Part shown: positions 1 through 8,889 of the stretch, piece by piece | Position numbering within the stretch: position 1 is the first letter of the stretch | Layout: the number at the start of each line of letters is the position of its first letter | Source: Pseudomonas sp. B28(2017) | GTDB taxonomy: Bacteria; Pseudomonadota; Gammaproteobacteria; Pseudomonadales; Pseudomonadaceae | DNA length: 64,000 nucleotides | Direction: 5' to 3' | NCBI RefSeq assembly: GCF_002113025.1 | Contig: NZ_NEJH01000005.1 | Coordinates: 186,001-250,000 of the forward strand | Program-made: the position numbers and the translations under genes | Notes under the pieces: model-generated | Database searches by the model: none | Told to the model about the DNA's origin: nothing | What the model saw: the letters and a program-made list of their open reading frames with translations, nothing else

Positions 1-2120
1 TGGTCGGGGTGGATCTCGATCCGCAATCGCGCAAACTCGCGGTCGAGTTGGGGGTGGTGGATCGCTGCGAGGAAGACCTGGGCGCTGCTTGTCAGGGCGC
101 CGACGTCATTCAGCTGGCGGTGCCGATTCTGGCGATGGAGAAAGTGCTCGCGCGTCTGGCCGGCATGGATCTGGGGCAAGCGATCCTGACCGATGTCGGC
201 AGCGCCAAGGGCAATGTGGTGCGCGCTGCCGCCGAAGCATTTGGCAGTATGCCGCCCTGCTTTGTGCCGGGGCATCCGATTGCCGGTTCGGAGCAGAGTG
301 GGGTGGAAGCCTCCAACGCCGAGCTGTTCCGTCGCCACAAAGTGATCCTCACGCCGCTGGAGCAAACCGATCCGGCTGCCCTGTCGGTGGTCGACCGTCT
401 GTGGCGCGAATTGGGCGCCGATGTCGAGCACATGCAGGTCGAACGTCACGACGAAGTATTGGCTGCGACCAGTCATCTGCCGCACTTGCTGGCGTTCGGT
501 CTGGTCGATTCGTTGGCCAAACGCAATGAAAATCTTGAGATCTTCCGTTACGCTGCGGGCGGTTTCCGCGATTTCACAAGAATCGCCGGTAGCGACCCGG
601 TCATGTGGCACGACATCTTCCTCGCCAACCGCGAAGCTGTCCTGCGCACACTCGATACATTTCGCAGCGATCTCGACGCCTTGCGCGACGCGGTCGATGC
701 AGGGGATGGGCACCAATTGTTGGGCGTTTTCACTCGCGCCCGGGTTGCCCGCGAGCATTTCAGTAAAATCCTGGCCCGCAGGGCCTATGTGGACGCTATG
801 AATTCCAACGATCTGATTTTCCTGGCTCAACCTGGTGGCCGCCTGTCCGGTCGGATTCGCGTACCAGGTGACAAGTCGATTTCCCACCGTTCGATCATGC
901 TCGGCTCCCTCGCCGAAGGCGTCACCGAAGTCGAAGGTTTCCTTGAGGGTGAAGATGCCCTGGCGACCTTGCAGGCGTTCCGTGACATGGGCGTGGTCAT
1001 CGAAGGCCCGCATCACGGTCGCGTGACCATTCACGGCGTTGGCCTGCATGGTCTGAAGCCGGCACCGGGCCCGATCTATCTGGGCAACTCCGGTACTTCG
1101 ATGCGTCTGCTGTCTGGCCTGCTGGCTGCGCAGAACTTTGACAGCACCCTGACCGGCGACGCCTCGCTGTCCAAGCGTCCGATGAATCGCGTGGCCAATC
1201 CGCTGCGTGAAATGGGCGCGGTGATCGAAACCGCCGCTGAAGGTCGTCCGCCGATGACCATCCGTGGTGGCAACAAGCTCAAGGGGCTGGCCTACACCAT
1301 GCCGATGGCGAGTGCCCAGGTTAAGTCCTGTCTTCTGTTGGCCGGCCTGTATGCAGAAGGCAAGACCACGGTTACCGAGCCTGCTCCGACTCGCGACCAT
1401 ACCGAGCGTATGCTCCGTGGCTTCGGCTACCCGGTAACGGTCAACGGTGCGACCGCATCGGTCGAGTCCGGCAGCAAACTGACCGCGACCCACATTGAAG
1501 TCCCGGGTGATATTTCGTCCTCGGCGTTCTTCCTGGTGGCGGCATCGATCGCCGAAGGTTCCGAGTTGGTGCTGGAGCACGTCGGCATCAACCCGACCCG
1601 TACTGGTGTGATCGACATCCTGCGCCTGATGGGCGCCGACATTACCCTGGAAAACCAGCGTGAAGTCGGTGGCGAGCCGGTGGCGGATTTGCGCGTACGT
1701 GCAGCTAAACTCAAAGGTATCGAGATTCCGGAAGCGCTGGTGCCATTGGCCATCGACGAATTCCCGGTGCTGTTCGTGGCCGCGGCCTGTGCCGAAGGGC
1801 GCACCGTGCTGACCGGCGCCGAAGAGCTGCGGGTCAAGGAATCGGATCGCATCCAGGTCATGGCAGATGGTTTGCTGGCGCTGGGCGTCAAGTGCGAGCC
1901 AACCCCGGATGGGATCATCATCGACGGCGGCCAGATCGGCGGCGGTGAAGTGCACGGTCATGGTGATCACCGTATCGCCATGGCGTTCAGCGTCGCTTCG
2001 CTGCGCGCCAGTGCCCCGATCCGCATCCATGATTGCGCCAACGTCGCGACGTCGTTCCCGAACTTCCTGGCGCTGTGCGCCCAAGTCGGTATTCGCGTGG
2101 CACAAGAGGCTCAGTCGTGA
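1..2120 (+). CDS. tyrA-aroA: Prephenate dehydrogenase / EPSP synthase fusion (5' end cut by window edge)
   Basis: This is a bifunctional aromatic amino acid enzyme. The N-terminal part is a TyrA-type prephenate (arogenate) dehydrogenase. The C-terminal part, from about base 798 (MNSNDLIF), is 5-enolpyruvylshikimate-3-phosphate synthase, the sixth shikimate-pathway step. Visible EPSPS motifs are PGDKSISHRS (phosphate and PEP binding), LGNSGTSMRL and the C-terminal GDHRIAMAF. The TyrA part shows FVPGHPIAGSEQSG and DEVLAATSHLPH. The frame is open to base 3, so the start codon and the first TyrA residues (the Rossmann GxGxxG) lie left of the window. The two domains are read through without a stop, an arrangement known in pseudomonads. 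The stop overlaps the GTG of cmk by three bases (2117-2120 GTGA), so the two are probably translationally coupled. Confidence 0.95.
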   Translation, partial: VGVDLDPQSRKLAVELGVVDRCEEDLGAACQGADVIQLAVPILAMEKVLARLAGMDLGQAILTDVGSAKGNVVRAAAEAFGSMPPCFVPGHPIAGSEQSGVEASNAELFRRHKVILTPLEQTDPAALSVVDRLWRELGADVEHMQVERHDEVLAATSHLPHLLAFGLVDSLAKRNENLEIFRYAAGGFRDFTRIAGSDPVMWHDIFLANREAVLRTLDTFRSDLDALRDAVDAGDGHQLLGVFTRARVAREHFSKILARRAYVDAMNSNDLIFLAQPGGRLSGRIRVPGDKSISHRSIMLGSLAEGVTEVEGFLEGEDALATLQAFRDMGVVIEGPHHGRVTIHGVGLHGLKPAPGPIYLGNSGTSMRLLSGLLAAQNFDSTLTGDASLSKRPMNRVANPLREMGAVIETAAEGRPPMTIRGGNKLKGLAYTMPMASAQVKSCLLLAGLYAEGKTTVTEPAPTRDHTERMLRGFGYPVTVNGATASVESGSKLTATHIEVPGDISSSAFFLVAASIAEGSELVLEHVGINPTRTGVIDILRLMGADITLENQREVGGEPVADLRVRAAKLKGIEIPEALVPLAIDEFPVLFVAAACAEGRTVLTGAEELRVKESDRIQVMADGLLALGVKCEPTPDGIIIDGGQIGGGEVHGHGDHRIAMAFSVASLRASAPIRIHDCANVATSFPNFLALCAQVGIRVAQEAQS

Positions 2121-2806
2121 ACAACATTGCACCGGTCATCACCATCGATGGGCCAAGCGGTTCGGGCAAGGGCACGGTAGCCGGGATTCTGGCCAAGCGC
2201 CTGGGCTGGAACCTGCTGGATTCCGGTGCGTTGTACCGATTGCTGGCCTTCGCCGCGCATAACCATGGTGTCGACCTGACCAATGAAGAGCTGCTGAAGA
2301 AACTCGCCGCTCATCTGGATGTGCAGTTCATCGCGGCGACGGACGGTCAGTTGCAACGCATCATTCTGGAAGGTGATGAAGTCAGCGATGTGATTCGCAC
2401 CGAAAGCGTCGGTTCCGGCGCTTCCCAGGTGGCTGCGCTACCCGCTGTACGCGAGGCGCTGCTGCAGCGCCAGCGAGCTTTTCAGGAAGCGCCGGGCCTT
2501 GTCGCGGATGGACGCGACATGGGCACAGTGGTTTTTCCTGACGCGCCGCTGAAGATTTTTCTGACCGCCAGCGCCGAGGAGCGGGCGCGCCGTCGATATT
2601 TGCAGTTGAAGGGCAAGGTCGAGGGTGTTAGTCTGTCGAGTCTGCTAGATGAGATACGTGCGCGCGATGAGCGTGACACCCAGCGAGCGGTAGCCCCGCT
2701 CAAACCGGCGGCTGACGCCATACAGCTGGATTCCACGGAATTATCCATCGACCAGGTGCTGGAACGCATCATGAGCGAGATCGCCATCCGCGATATCGCC
2801 GGGTGA
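2117..2806 (+). CDS. cmk: Cytidylate kinase
   Basis: This cytosolic nucleotide-salvage kinase phosphorylates CMP and dCMP with ATP. The P-loop GPSGSGKGT is at residues 10-18. Also visible are the substrate-binding DSGALYR, VADGRDMGTVVFPDAP, and the lid-like SAEERARRRYLQL. GTG at 2117 is taken as the start because it gives the normal 229 residues and begins just before the P-loop strand (VNNIAPVITIDGPSG). The frame is open further upstream, but only inside aroA. The GTGA overlap with the aroA stop points to coupling. cmk followed by rpsA is a widely conserved gene order. Confidence 0.95.
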   Translation: MNNIAPVITIDGPSGSGKGTVAGILAKRLGWNLLDSGALYRLLAFAAHNHGVDLTNEELLKKLAAHLDVQFIAATDGQLQRIILEGDEVSDVIRTESVGSGASQVAALPAVREALLQRQRAFQEAPGLVADGRDMGTVVFPDAPLKIFLTASAEERARRRYLQLKGKVEGVSLSSLLDEIRARDERDTQRAVAPLKPAADAIQLDSTELSIDQVLERIMSEIAIRDIAG

Positions 2807-2808
2807 CC

Positions 2809-2855
2809 AAGAAGGCCGCAGGGGACCAGTCATAGTCCTGCGGTGGCTTCTTTTA
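2809..2855 (+). terminator. Hairpin with short T-run between cmk and rpsA
   Basis: Left arm 2809-2822 (AAGAAGGCCGCAGG) pairs imperfectly with right arm 2837-2852 (CCTGCGGTGGCTTCTT). A TTTT run follows directly. This looks like a weak intrinsic terminator or attenuator that would separate cmk from rpsA, which needs much higher expression. No -35/-10 pair was assigned for rpsA. Confidence 0.55.
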
Positions 2856-2926
2856 AATGAAACTAACCCATACCGTCTGGGGTGTGGAGATGGGCGTATT
2901 CTTCGCCCTCATCAACAGGAATTAAA

Positions 2927-4618
2927 ATGAGCGAAAGCTTTGCGGAACTCTTTGAAGAAAGCCTAAAGACCCTGAACCTTCAGGCAGGCTCCATCATCAC
3001 CGGTGTTATCGTTGATATCGATTACCAGGCTCGCTGGGTAACCGTTCACGCTGGCCTGAAGTCTGAAGCACTCATCCCGCTTGAGCAGTTCTACAACGAC
3101 GCTGGCGAACTGAACATCAACGTCGGTGACGAAGTTCACGTTGCTCTGGACTCGGTTGAAGACGGCTTTGGTGAGACCAAGCTGTCCCGTGAAAAAGCCA
3201 AGCGCGCTGAATGCTGGATTGTTCTGGAAGCAGCCTTCGCAGCCGAAGAAGTGGTCAAGGGCGTTATCAACGGTAAGGTTAAAGGCGGCTTCACTGTCGA
3301 CGTTAACGGCATCCGTGCGTTCCTGCCAGGTTCTCTGGTTGACGTCCGTCCAGTGCGCGACACCACGCACCTGGAAGGCAAAGAGCTGGAATTCAAGGTC
3401 ATCAAGCTGGACCAGAAGCGCAACAACGTTGTCGTTTCCCGTCGCAGTGTCCTGGAAGCCGAGAACTCCGCCGAGCGCGAAGCTCTGCTGGAATCCCTGC
3501 AGGAAGGCCAACAAGTCAAAGGTATCGTCAAGAACCTCACCGATTACGGCGCATTCGTCGATCTGGGTGGCGTCGATGGCCTGCTGCACATTACCGACAT
3601 GGCCTGGAAGCGTATCAAGCATCCTTCCGAAATCGTCAATGTTGGCGACGAGATCGATGTCAAGGTTCTGAAGTACGATCGCGAGCGCAATCGTGTTTCC
3701 CTGGGCCTGAAGCAACTGGGCGAAGATCCATGGGTTGCTATCAAAGCCCGTTACCCGGAAAGCACTCGCGTTACCGCTCGTGTAACCAACCTGACCGACT
3801 ACGGCTGCTTCGCTGAGCTGGAAGAAGGCGTTGAAGGTCTGGTACACGTTTCCGAAATGGACTGGACCAACAAGAACATCCACCCTTCGAAAGTCGTACA
3901 AGTCGGCGACGAAGTGGAAGTCATGGTTCTGGACATCGACGAAGAGCGTCGTCGTATCTCCCTGGGCATCAAGCAGTGCAAATCCAACCCATGGGAAGAT
4001 TTCTCTGGTCAGTTCAACAAGGGCGATAAAATCTCCGGCACCATCAAGTCGATCACCGATTTCGGTATCTTCATTGGTCTGGACGGCGGCATCGACGGTC
4101 TGGTTCACCTGTCCGACATCTCCTGGAACGAAGTGGGTGAAGAAGCCGTTCGCCGCTTCAAGAAGGGCGACGAGCTGGACACCGTTATCCTGTCGGTTGA
4201 TCCAGAGCGCGAGCGCATCTCCCTGGGTATCAAGCAACTGGAAAGCGACCCGTTCTCCGAGTACGTTCAAGAGAACGACAAAGGCGCCATCGTTAAAGGC
4301 ATCGTGAAGGAAGTTGACGCTAAAGGCGCCATCATCACTCTGGCCGACGATATCGAAGCGACTCTGAAAGCCTCCGAAATCAGCCGTGACCGCGTTGAAG
4401 ACGCGCGCAACGTTCTGAAAGAAGGCGAAGAAGTAGAAGCCAAGATCATCAGCGTTGACCGCAAGAGCCGTGTAATTCAGCTCTCGATCAAGTCGAAAGA
4501 CGTTGAAGACGAGAAAGAAGCAATCCAGAGCCTGCGCGACAAGCCAGTAGCTACTGATGCTCCTGTGGCCACCACTCTGGGTGACCTGCTGCGTGCACAA
4601 ATGGAAAAACAGAACTGA
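2927..4618 (+). CDS. rpsA: 30S ribosomal protein S1
   Basis: Ribosomal protein S1 binds mRNA leaders and docks them on the 30S subunit. The 563 residues hold six S1 (OB-fold) repeats. The last four are easy to see from repeated patterns such as TDYGAFVDLGGVDGLLH, TDYGCFAELEEGVEGLVH and TDFGIFIGLDGGIDGLVH, each followed by RRISLGIKQ-type ends. ATG 2927 (MSESFAELF) is chosen because it matches the family N-terminus and follows AACAGGAATTAAA. The frame is open 15 codons further upstream, but those residues are not S1-like. Codon use is strongly biased, as expected for a highly expressed gene. A strong terminator follows at 4634. Confidence 0.97.
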   Translation: MSESFAELFEESLKTLNLQAGSIITGVIVDIDYQARWVTVHAGLKSEALIPLEQFYNDAGELNINVGDEVHVALDSVEDGFGETKLSREKAKRAECWIVLEAAFAAEEVVKGVINGKVKGGFTVDVNGIRAFLPGSLVDVRPVRDTTHLEGKELEFKVIKLDQKRNNVVVSRRSVLEAENSAEREALLESLQEGQQVKGIVKNLTDYGAFVDLGGVDGLLHITDMAWKRIKHPSEIVNVGDEIDVKVLKYDRERNRVSLGLKQLGEDPWVAIKARYPESTRVTARVTNLTDYGCFAELEEGVEGLVHVSEMDWTNKNIHPSKVVQVGDEVEVMVLDIDEERRRISLGIKQCKSNPWEDFSGQFNKGDKISGTIKSITDFGIFIGLDGGIDGLVHLSDISWNEVGEEAVRRFKKGDELDTVILSVDPERERISLGIKQLESDPFSEYVQENDKGAIVKGIVKEVDAKGAIITLADDIEATLKASEISRDRVEDARNVLKEGEEVEAKIISVDRKSRVIQLSIKSKDVEDEKEAIQSLRDKPVATDAPVATTLGDLLRAQMEKQN

Positions 4619-4633
4619 GTTCTGATTTTCTGT

Positions 4634-4666
4634 AAAAAAAGGGGCGACTTCGGTCGCCCTTTTTTG
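4634..4666 (+). terminator. Rho-independent terminator of rpsA
   Basis: A seven-base-pair GC stem (GGGCGAC 4642-4648 with GTCGCCC 4653-4659) closes a TTCG tetraloop. It is flanked by an A-run (4634-4640) and a T-run (4660-4665), 23 bases after the rpsA stop region. This is a textbook intrinsic terminator and could work in both directions. Confidence 0.92.
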
Positions 4667-4830
4667 TGCCTGGAGTTTGGTGAATTGCGCCCGTCTTTAG
4701 CAGCTTGAGTCGTGAACCAAAGACGCTGAAAAAATGTCTGATTGTTTAGTCGGATCAAGCGCTTATTTGCAGCTAGTCTTTAGCCTGAGACTAATGATCG
4801 CCCGGTGGGCTTTCTGGCAAAAGGACGTGA

Positions 4831-5112
4831 ATGAACAAGCTGATTGTCGCAGTAGCAGTGCTGGTGCTAGCGGGTTGTACTACCAATGCCAAAACTCACG
4901 CGGTGCGCGGGGTAAGTGGCATTGAGGTTGATTGTTCGGGGCTCGGTTCGAAATGGGACAGGTGTTACAAGCGCGCGGCCAAGGAGTGCAAGGGGGTGGG
5001 CTACAAGGTTGTGGCGAGGTCTGATGATCTCAAGGAGGAGGAAGAGATCTTCCCCTTCGGATTCAATCCGGCAGGTTTCCTGACGCGCACCATGTTGGTG
5101 ATTTGCCGATGA
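4831..5112 (+). CDS. Small predicted lipoprotein
   Basis: This 93-residue protein has a lipoprotein signal: MNKLIVAVAVLVLAGC, with lipobox LAGC at residues 13-16. It should be lipidated on Cys16 and anchored in the envelope. The mature part is small and carries three spaced cysteines (VDCSGLGSKWDRCYKRAAKEC) and a final one two residues from the end (VICR), suggesting disulfides in the periplasm. The start follows an AAAGGACGTGA Shine-Dalgarno region. It stands alone between the rpsA terminator and ihfB. I do not recognise a family with a known function. Confidence 0.75.
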   Translation: MNKLIVAVAVLVLAGCTTNAKTHAVRGVSGIEVDCSGLGSKWDRCYKRAAKECKGVGYKVVARSDDLKEEEEIFPFGFNPAGFLTRTMLVICR

Positions 5113-5261
5113 GATGGCGATGGCTCAAAGGTCTTCCCTCTTCCGGGGCAAGCTTTTTGGGGGAGGAGGATATATGGCAAAACTCGGGCTGTTCAAAAGC
5201 ATGCGGCCATGCTAAAACCTTTGGAGCGCTGATCTAGCTGCTTGAAAAAGAAGGGAAAAAT

Positions 5262-5558
5262 ATGACGAAGTCGGAGTTGATCGAACGAATTGTCACCCAT
5301 CAAGGGCTACTCTCATCCAAGGATGTGGAGCTGGCCATCAAGACCATGCTTGAGCAAATGTCCCAATGCCTGGCTACTGGAGATCGTATCGAGATCCGGG
5401 GGTTTGGCAGCTTCTCTCTGCACTACCGCGCACCACGGGTCGGTCGTAATCCGAAAACCGGCCAGTCTGTCAGTCTCGACGGCAAGTTCGTTCCGCATTT
5501 CAAGCCTGGTAAGGAGTTGAGGGATCGGGTGAATGAGGATGAAGATGCTGAGCTGTGA
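5262..5558 (+). CDS. ihfB: Integration host factor subunit beta
   Basis: This is the beta subunit of the IHF heterodimer, a DNA-bending nucleoid protein. Its length (98 residues) is normal for the family. The HU/IHF signature is clear: GDRIEIRGFGSFSLHYRAPR around residues 46-65, then VGRNPKTGQSV with the proline arm that intercalates into DNA. The N-terminus MTKSELIERI matches IhfB. Its place between rpsA and the O-antigen genes is the conserved left border of the O-antigen locus in pseudomonads. Confidence 0.96.
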   Translation: MTKSELIERIVTHQGLLSSKDVELAIKTMLEQMSQCLATGDRIEIRGFGSFSLHYRAPRVGRNPKTGQSVSLDGKFVPHFKPGKELRDRVNEDEDAEL

Positions 5559-5582
5559 TCAGGGTTTGCGGGAAGCCATCCG

Positions 5583-5819
5583 ATGAGTCAAGTCAAACGC
5601 ATGATTTTTTTTGTCATCACACTGCTGATTGTGTTTGCGACAGTCATTTTTGTGCTTGAAAATAAGCAAGCTGTTTCGTTGGTGTTTCTTGGCTGGTCGT
5701 CACCGGAGCTTCCGGTAGCTGTGTCGCTAATTTTGGTATTGCTGATCGGTATGGCAATAGGGCCTCTTCTAGCTTTTATTTTTGCGCAAAAGAAGAAAAA
5801 GGATCCTGGAATTAGTTAA
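5583..5819 (+). CDS. LapA-type (DUF1049) inner membrane protein
   Basis: A 78-residue membrane protein with two hydrophobic segments (about residues 7-25 and 42-66), joined by the ENKQAVSLVFLGWSSPELPV segment typical of the LapA/YciS (DUF1049) family. It ends in a lysine-rich tail (AQKKKKDP). E. coli LapA works with LapB in controlling LPS synthesis through LpxC turnover. It starts 24 bases after ihfB and is probably co-transcribed with it. The symbol is left blank because lapA also names an unrelated Pseudomonas adhesin. Confidence 0.85.
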   Translation: MSQVKRMIFFVITLLIVFATVIFVLENKQAVSLVFLGWSSPELPVAVSLILVLLIGMAIGPLLAFIFAQKKKKDPGIS

Positions 5820-5880
5820 AATATTAGCTTGGAACATGAAACGCAACATCATAAATGCATACTAGAAAAGGCTGGCCAGA

Positions 5881-6930
5881 ATGACGAATGACCCATCGAC
5901 CAAGTCCGGGTCGGATGAGATTGATTTATTTGAATTGATGAGATCCCTTTGGGCTCAGAAAGTAATGGTGTTGTGCACTATTTTGGTTGTTACTTTGGCT
6001 GTAACAGCTTACGCATTTATCAGTAAGCCAGTTTATGAAGCTCGTGTGTATTTGCTCCCGCCAACTATGAATGGGATTGCCGACTTTAACTATGGTCGAA
6101 CCAAAGACTTGGAGCTTTCACCTTATACAGTGAAGGATGTGTATGATGTTTTTGTTCGCAACTTGCAAAGTGAAGCGTTGCGCCGAGCGTTCTTCGCTGA
6201 AGTGTATTTGCCTTCACTTTCTGAAGTGGATCGAAAAGTCTCACAGGACGTATTGTATTCAAAGTATTTGAAGAAACTTAGCATAGGGTTGCCCTCCAAG
6301 GAACAGCCAGATCGATATTCAGTTTCAGTTCAGGATAATGATCCAGAGCGTGCAACCGAGTGGGTGAAAACCTTTACAGTAAATGCAGGTGATGCTTCAA
6401 AGGCTGAGATGATTACCAACGTTACGCGGGAAGCAGAAGTTCGTGCGCGTAATCTTGGGCAGCAAATCAATATTTTGCGGCAATCTGAAAGTTTGGTGCG
6501 GAGTGATTCGATTAGCCGACTACAAGAGGCGTTGAAGGTTGCACAATCGATTGGTCTTGAAGAGCCTCCTATCATTGCTGGTAATGTTGCCGCTGAAGTC
6601 AATGCAACCATGGATGGCCAGTTGACGTACATGCGAGGCACCAAAGCGCTGAGTGCAGAAATAAAAAATTTGCAGGACAGAAAAAGCAATGATCCCTTCA
6701 TAAGAAATCTTCGTATGCTTGAAATCAAGAAGTACTTCTATGAAGACCTGCAGATTGATCCTTCAAGCGTTTCTGTTTTTCGGCAAGATGGATCTATTGA
6801 GGTGCCTGACGAGCCTATCTATCCAAAGAAGATGCTGTACATAGGGTTGGGTGTGATCGGAGGGTTGCTTCTGGGGCTGCTGATTGGTTTGGCCCGCTAC
6901 TTGTGGGGTCGGCGTAGAGTGTTTTCCTGA
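5881..6930 (+). CDS. wzz: O-antigen chain length determinant (Wzz)
   Basis: This inner-membrane polysaccharide co-polymerase sets the modal length of the O-antigen made by Wzy. The 349 residues have the Wzz layout: a cytoplasmic start (DEIDLFELMRSLWAQK), TM1 at about 27-49, a long periplasmic region with helical heptads, and TM2 at about 317-340 preceded by the proline-rich EPIYPKKMLY. The start follows AAAAGG. Codon use is more AT-rich than in ihfB and this is where the compositional shift of the O-antigen island begins. Its first position in the locus matches other pseudomonads. Confidence 0.92.
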   Translation: MTNDPSTKSGSDEIDLFELMRSLWAQKVMVLCTILVVTLAVTAYAFISKPVYEARVYLLPPTMNGIADFNYGRTKDLELSPYTVKDVYDVFVRNLQSEALRRAFFAEVYLPSLSEVDRKVSQDVLYSKYLKKLSIGLPSKEQPDRYSVSVQDNDPERATEWVKTFTVNAGDASKAEMITNVTREAEVRARNLGQQINILRQSESLVRSDSISRLQEALKVAQSIGLEEPPIIAGNVAAEVNATMDGQLTYMRGTKALSAEIKNLQDRKSNDPFIRNLRMLEIKKYFYEDLQIDPSSVSVFRQDGSIEVPDEPIYPKKMLYIGLGVIGGLLLGLLIGLARYLWGRRRVFS

Positions 6931-7187
6931 GATTTCTCCAAGGCAAGTGCTGGCTGGATGCTCAGCGCTTGTGTTGGTTTTTCGACGGCATAGTACGAGT
7001 TCAGGTTGTTGGATATGCAAACGGTCGGTAGTTTTTGGCGGATCGTTACCGGTTGCCAGTATAATCACTCCTCTCGGTTATGAGCGGGAAACGCAGGGCT
7101 TGGGTGAGATACCTCAAAGCAAACTCGTAACCGGTAGCGGCTGAGATAATAATATTTAGCACTACAAATTCAATTGGTACATCAAGA
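6931..7187. other. Intergenic spacer between wzz and the O-antigen biosynthesis genes
   Basis: This 257-base stretch has no reading frame with recognisable similarity or a convincing ribosome site. It ends in an AT-rich segment (7140-7187) that could hold the promoter of the downstream genes. I could not recognise a full JUMPstart/ops element. The only hint is GGTAGCGG at about 7134-7141, which is too short to call. Confidence 0.5.
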
Positions 7188-7760
7188 ATGGCCTATCTAA
7201 CAGATGACGAACTCCAAAGATTGGGTTTCAAGAGTCTTGGCAAAGAGGTGAAAATCAGTGACAAGGCGAGCATTTACAATGCGGACAAAATTGAGATAGG
7301 TGATTTTTCCAGGATTGACGATTTTTGTGTCATCTCAGGAAGCGTCAAAATTGGCCGATACAATCACATCACGCCAATGTGCCTCGTGGCCGGAGGTATT
7401 CCTGGTATCGTCATGGAAGATTTTTGTACATTGGCATACGGCGTCAAGGTCTTCTCGCAATCGGACGATTATAGTGGCGAGACTTTGACCAACTCTCTCG
7501 TTCCGAAAAAGTTCAAGAACGAGACGTTTTCCGCCGTTCGACTCGGCAAGCATGTCATTGTCGGGGCGGGAGCAGTTATTTTTCCGGGTGTTGAGGTTTC
7601 AGAAGGTTGTTCTATAGGCTCAATGGCATTGGTCACCAAGTCTACCGAGGCATGGGGTATATATGCCGGGGTGCCCGCGAAGCTTATAAAGCAGCGTAAA
7701 AAAGATCTGCTGAAACTCGAAGTCGAATTTTTAAGTGAGCAAAAAAATGATCCCATTTAA
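7188..7760 (+). CDS. Hexapeptide-repeat acyltransferase, probable sugar N-acetyltransferase
   Basis: A 190-residue left-handed beta-helix acyltransferase. Repeated [LIV]-G-x4 hexads run through it (KIEIGDFSRI, VKIGRYNHI, HVIVGAGAVIFPGV, CSIGSMALV), and it ends with the family signature YAGVPAKLIKQR. Related enzymes transfer acetyl from acetyl-CoA to a hydroxyl or amino group of a nucleotide-linked sugar. The gene overlaps wecE by 14 bases, so the likely acceptor is the 4-amino group made by WecE (dTDP-Fuc4N to dTDP-Fuc4NAc, as with FdtC- or VioB-like enzymes). The acceptor is inferred from context only. Confidence 0.85.
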   Translation: MAYLTDDELQRLGFKSLGKEVKISDKASIYNADKIEIGDFSRIDDFCVISGSVKIGRYNHITPMCLVAGGIPGIVMEDFCTLAYGVKVFSQSDDYSGETLTNSLVPKKFKNETFSAVRLGKHVIVGAGAVIFPGVEVSEGCSIGSMALVTKSTEAWGIYAGVPAKLIKQRKKDLLKLEVEFLSEQKNDPI

Positions 7761-8889
7761 CAAGCCGCCATATACCGGTAATGAAGATCAATACGTTCTC
7801 CGTGCGATGCGTAGCGGCAAAATGTCCGGTGATGGTGAATTCACTGCCTTGTGCCATAAGTGGTTTGAGAAGTCATTGGGTTGCGTCAAGGCGCTACTGA
7901 CGCCTTCTTGCACTCAGGCATTGGAAATGGCTGCAATACTTATAGATATTCAGCCGGGTGATGAAGTCATCATGCCGAGCTATACCTTCGTTAGTACGGC
8001 AAATGCCTTTGTGCTTCGTGGGGCAAAAATCGTGTTTGTCGACATTCGTCCAGACACGATGAACATTGATGAAACCCTGATTGAGAGCGCTATTACATCT
8101 CGGACCAAGGCAATCGTACCAGTACATTATGCTGGCGTCGCTTGCGAGATGGATACAATTATGGACATCGCCGAGCGAAACGGGTTGTTTGTAATTGAGG
8201 ACGCTGCTCAGGGGATGATGTCTACCTACAAGGGGCGTCAGCTGGGATCCATTGGTCACATGGCTGCTTTCAGTTTTCACGAAACAAAGAACTTTACAAG
8301 CGGTGGTGAAGGGGGCTTGCTGATAATTAATGATGCCCGCTTTGTTGCTCGCGCGGAAATAATCAGGGAAAAAGGAACAAACCGAAGTCAGTTTTTTCGA
8401 GGTATGATCGATAAATACACTTGGGTGGATGTAGGGAGTAGTTATCTTCCTGGTGAGCTACAAGCAGCTTATCTGTATGGTCAGTTAGAACGGTCTGAAT
8501 ATATCAATTCGTCGCGCCTTGCCCTGTGGGGAGAGTACGATAAGCATTTTAAAGCTTTAGAGCGTAAGGGGGTTATTGATCTCCCAGTAGTACCGGATGG
8601 CTGTGTCGCGAACGCCCATATGTACTACATTAAGGTGAAAGATATTGATGCGCGCACGGCGGTGCTGAGCAAGCTGAAAGACGTTGGTGTTGGTGCAGTG
8701 TTTCATTATATTCCATTGCATTCAGCTCCCGCAGGAAAAAAACTCGGCTCATTCTCAGGTGATGATAAGTTCACTACCCGTGAAAGTGAGCGCCTTATTC
8801 GCTTGCCTCTCTGGTTAGGTATGAGTGCCGAAGAGGCGCATGAGGTCAAGAGCCAAGTAACTGCAGCGATTATGTCCTGTGACGCGTAA
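7747..8889 (+). CDS. wecE: dTDP-4-amino-4,6-dideoxygalactose transaminase
   Basis: This PLP enzyme of the DegT/DnrJ/EryC1 fold converts dTDP-4-keto-6-deoxyglucose plus glutamate to dTDP-Fuc4N. The 380-residue protein is very close to E. coli WecE (RffA) as I remember it. Conserved blocks include LLTPSCTQALEMAA, DEVIMPSYTFVSTANAF, VPVHYAGVACEMD and VIEDAAQGMMSTYKG. The PLP lysine lies in FHETKN (Lys181). ATG 7747 (MIPFNKPP) matches the family start. A GTG four codons upstream is possible but gives an atypical N-terminus. The substrate would come from RmlA/RmlB, encoded at 28.9-30.8 kb. It overlaps wzx by 11 bases. Confidence 0.93.
   Translation: MIPFNKPPYTGNEDQYVLRAMRSGKMSGDGEFTALCHKWFEKSLGCVKALLTPSCTQALEMAAILIDIQPGDEVIMPSYTFVSTANAFVLRGAKIVFVDIRPDTMNIDETLIESAITSRTKAIVPVHYAGVACEMDTIMDIAERNGLFVIEDAAQGMMSTYKGRQLGSIGHMAAFSFHETKNFTSGGEGGLLIINDARFVARAEIIREKGTNRSQFFRGMIDKYTWVDVGSSYLPGELQAAYLYGQLERSEYINSSRLALWGEYDKHFKALERKGVIDLPVVPDGCVANAHMYYIKVKDIDARTAVLSKLKDVGVGAVFHYIPLHSAPAGKKLGSFSGDDKFTTRESERLIRLPLWLGMSAEEAHEVKSQVTAAIMSCDA

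Noticed and set aside
2963..4600. A 545-codon frame antisense to rpsA
   Set aside because: It is a by-product of the strongly biased codons of rpsA. The repeated pattern in it just mirrors the S1 repeats.
6884..7144. An 86-codon frame across the end of wzz
   Set aside because: It overlaps the wzz TM2 region in another frame and shows no protein-like features.
7124..7187. A JUMPstart/ops element for RfaH-type antitermination
   Set aside because: Only GGTAGCGG matches part of the ops core, and the rest of the 39-base JUMPstart is not there.
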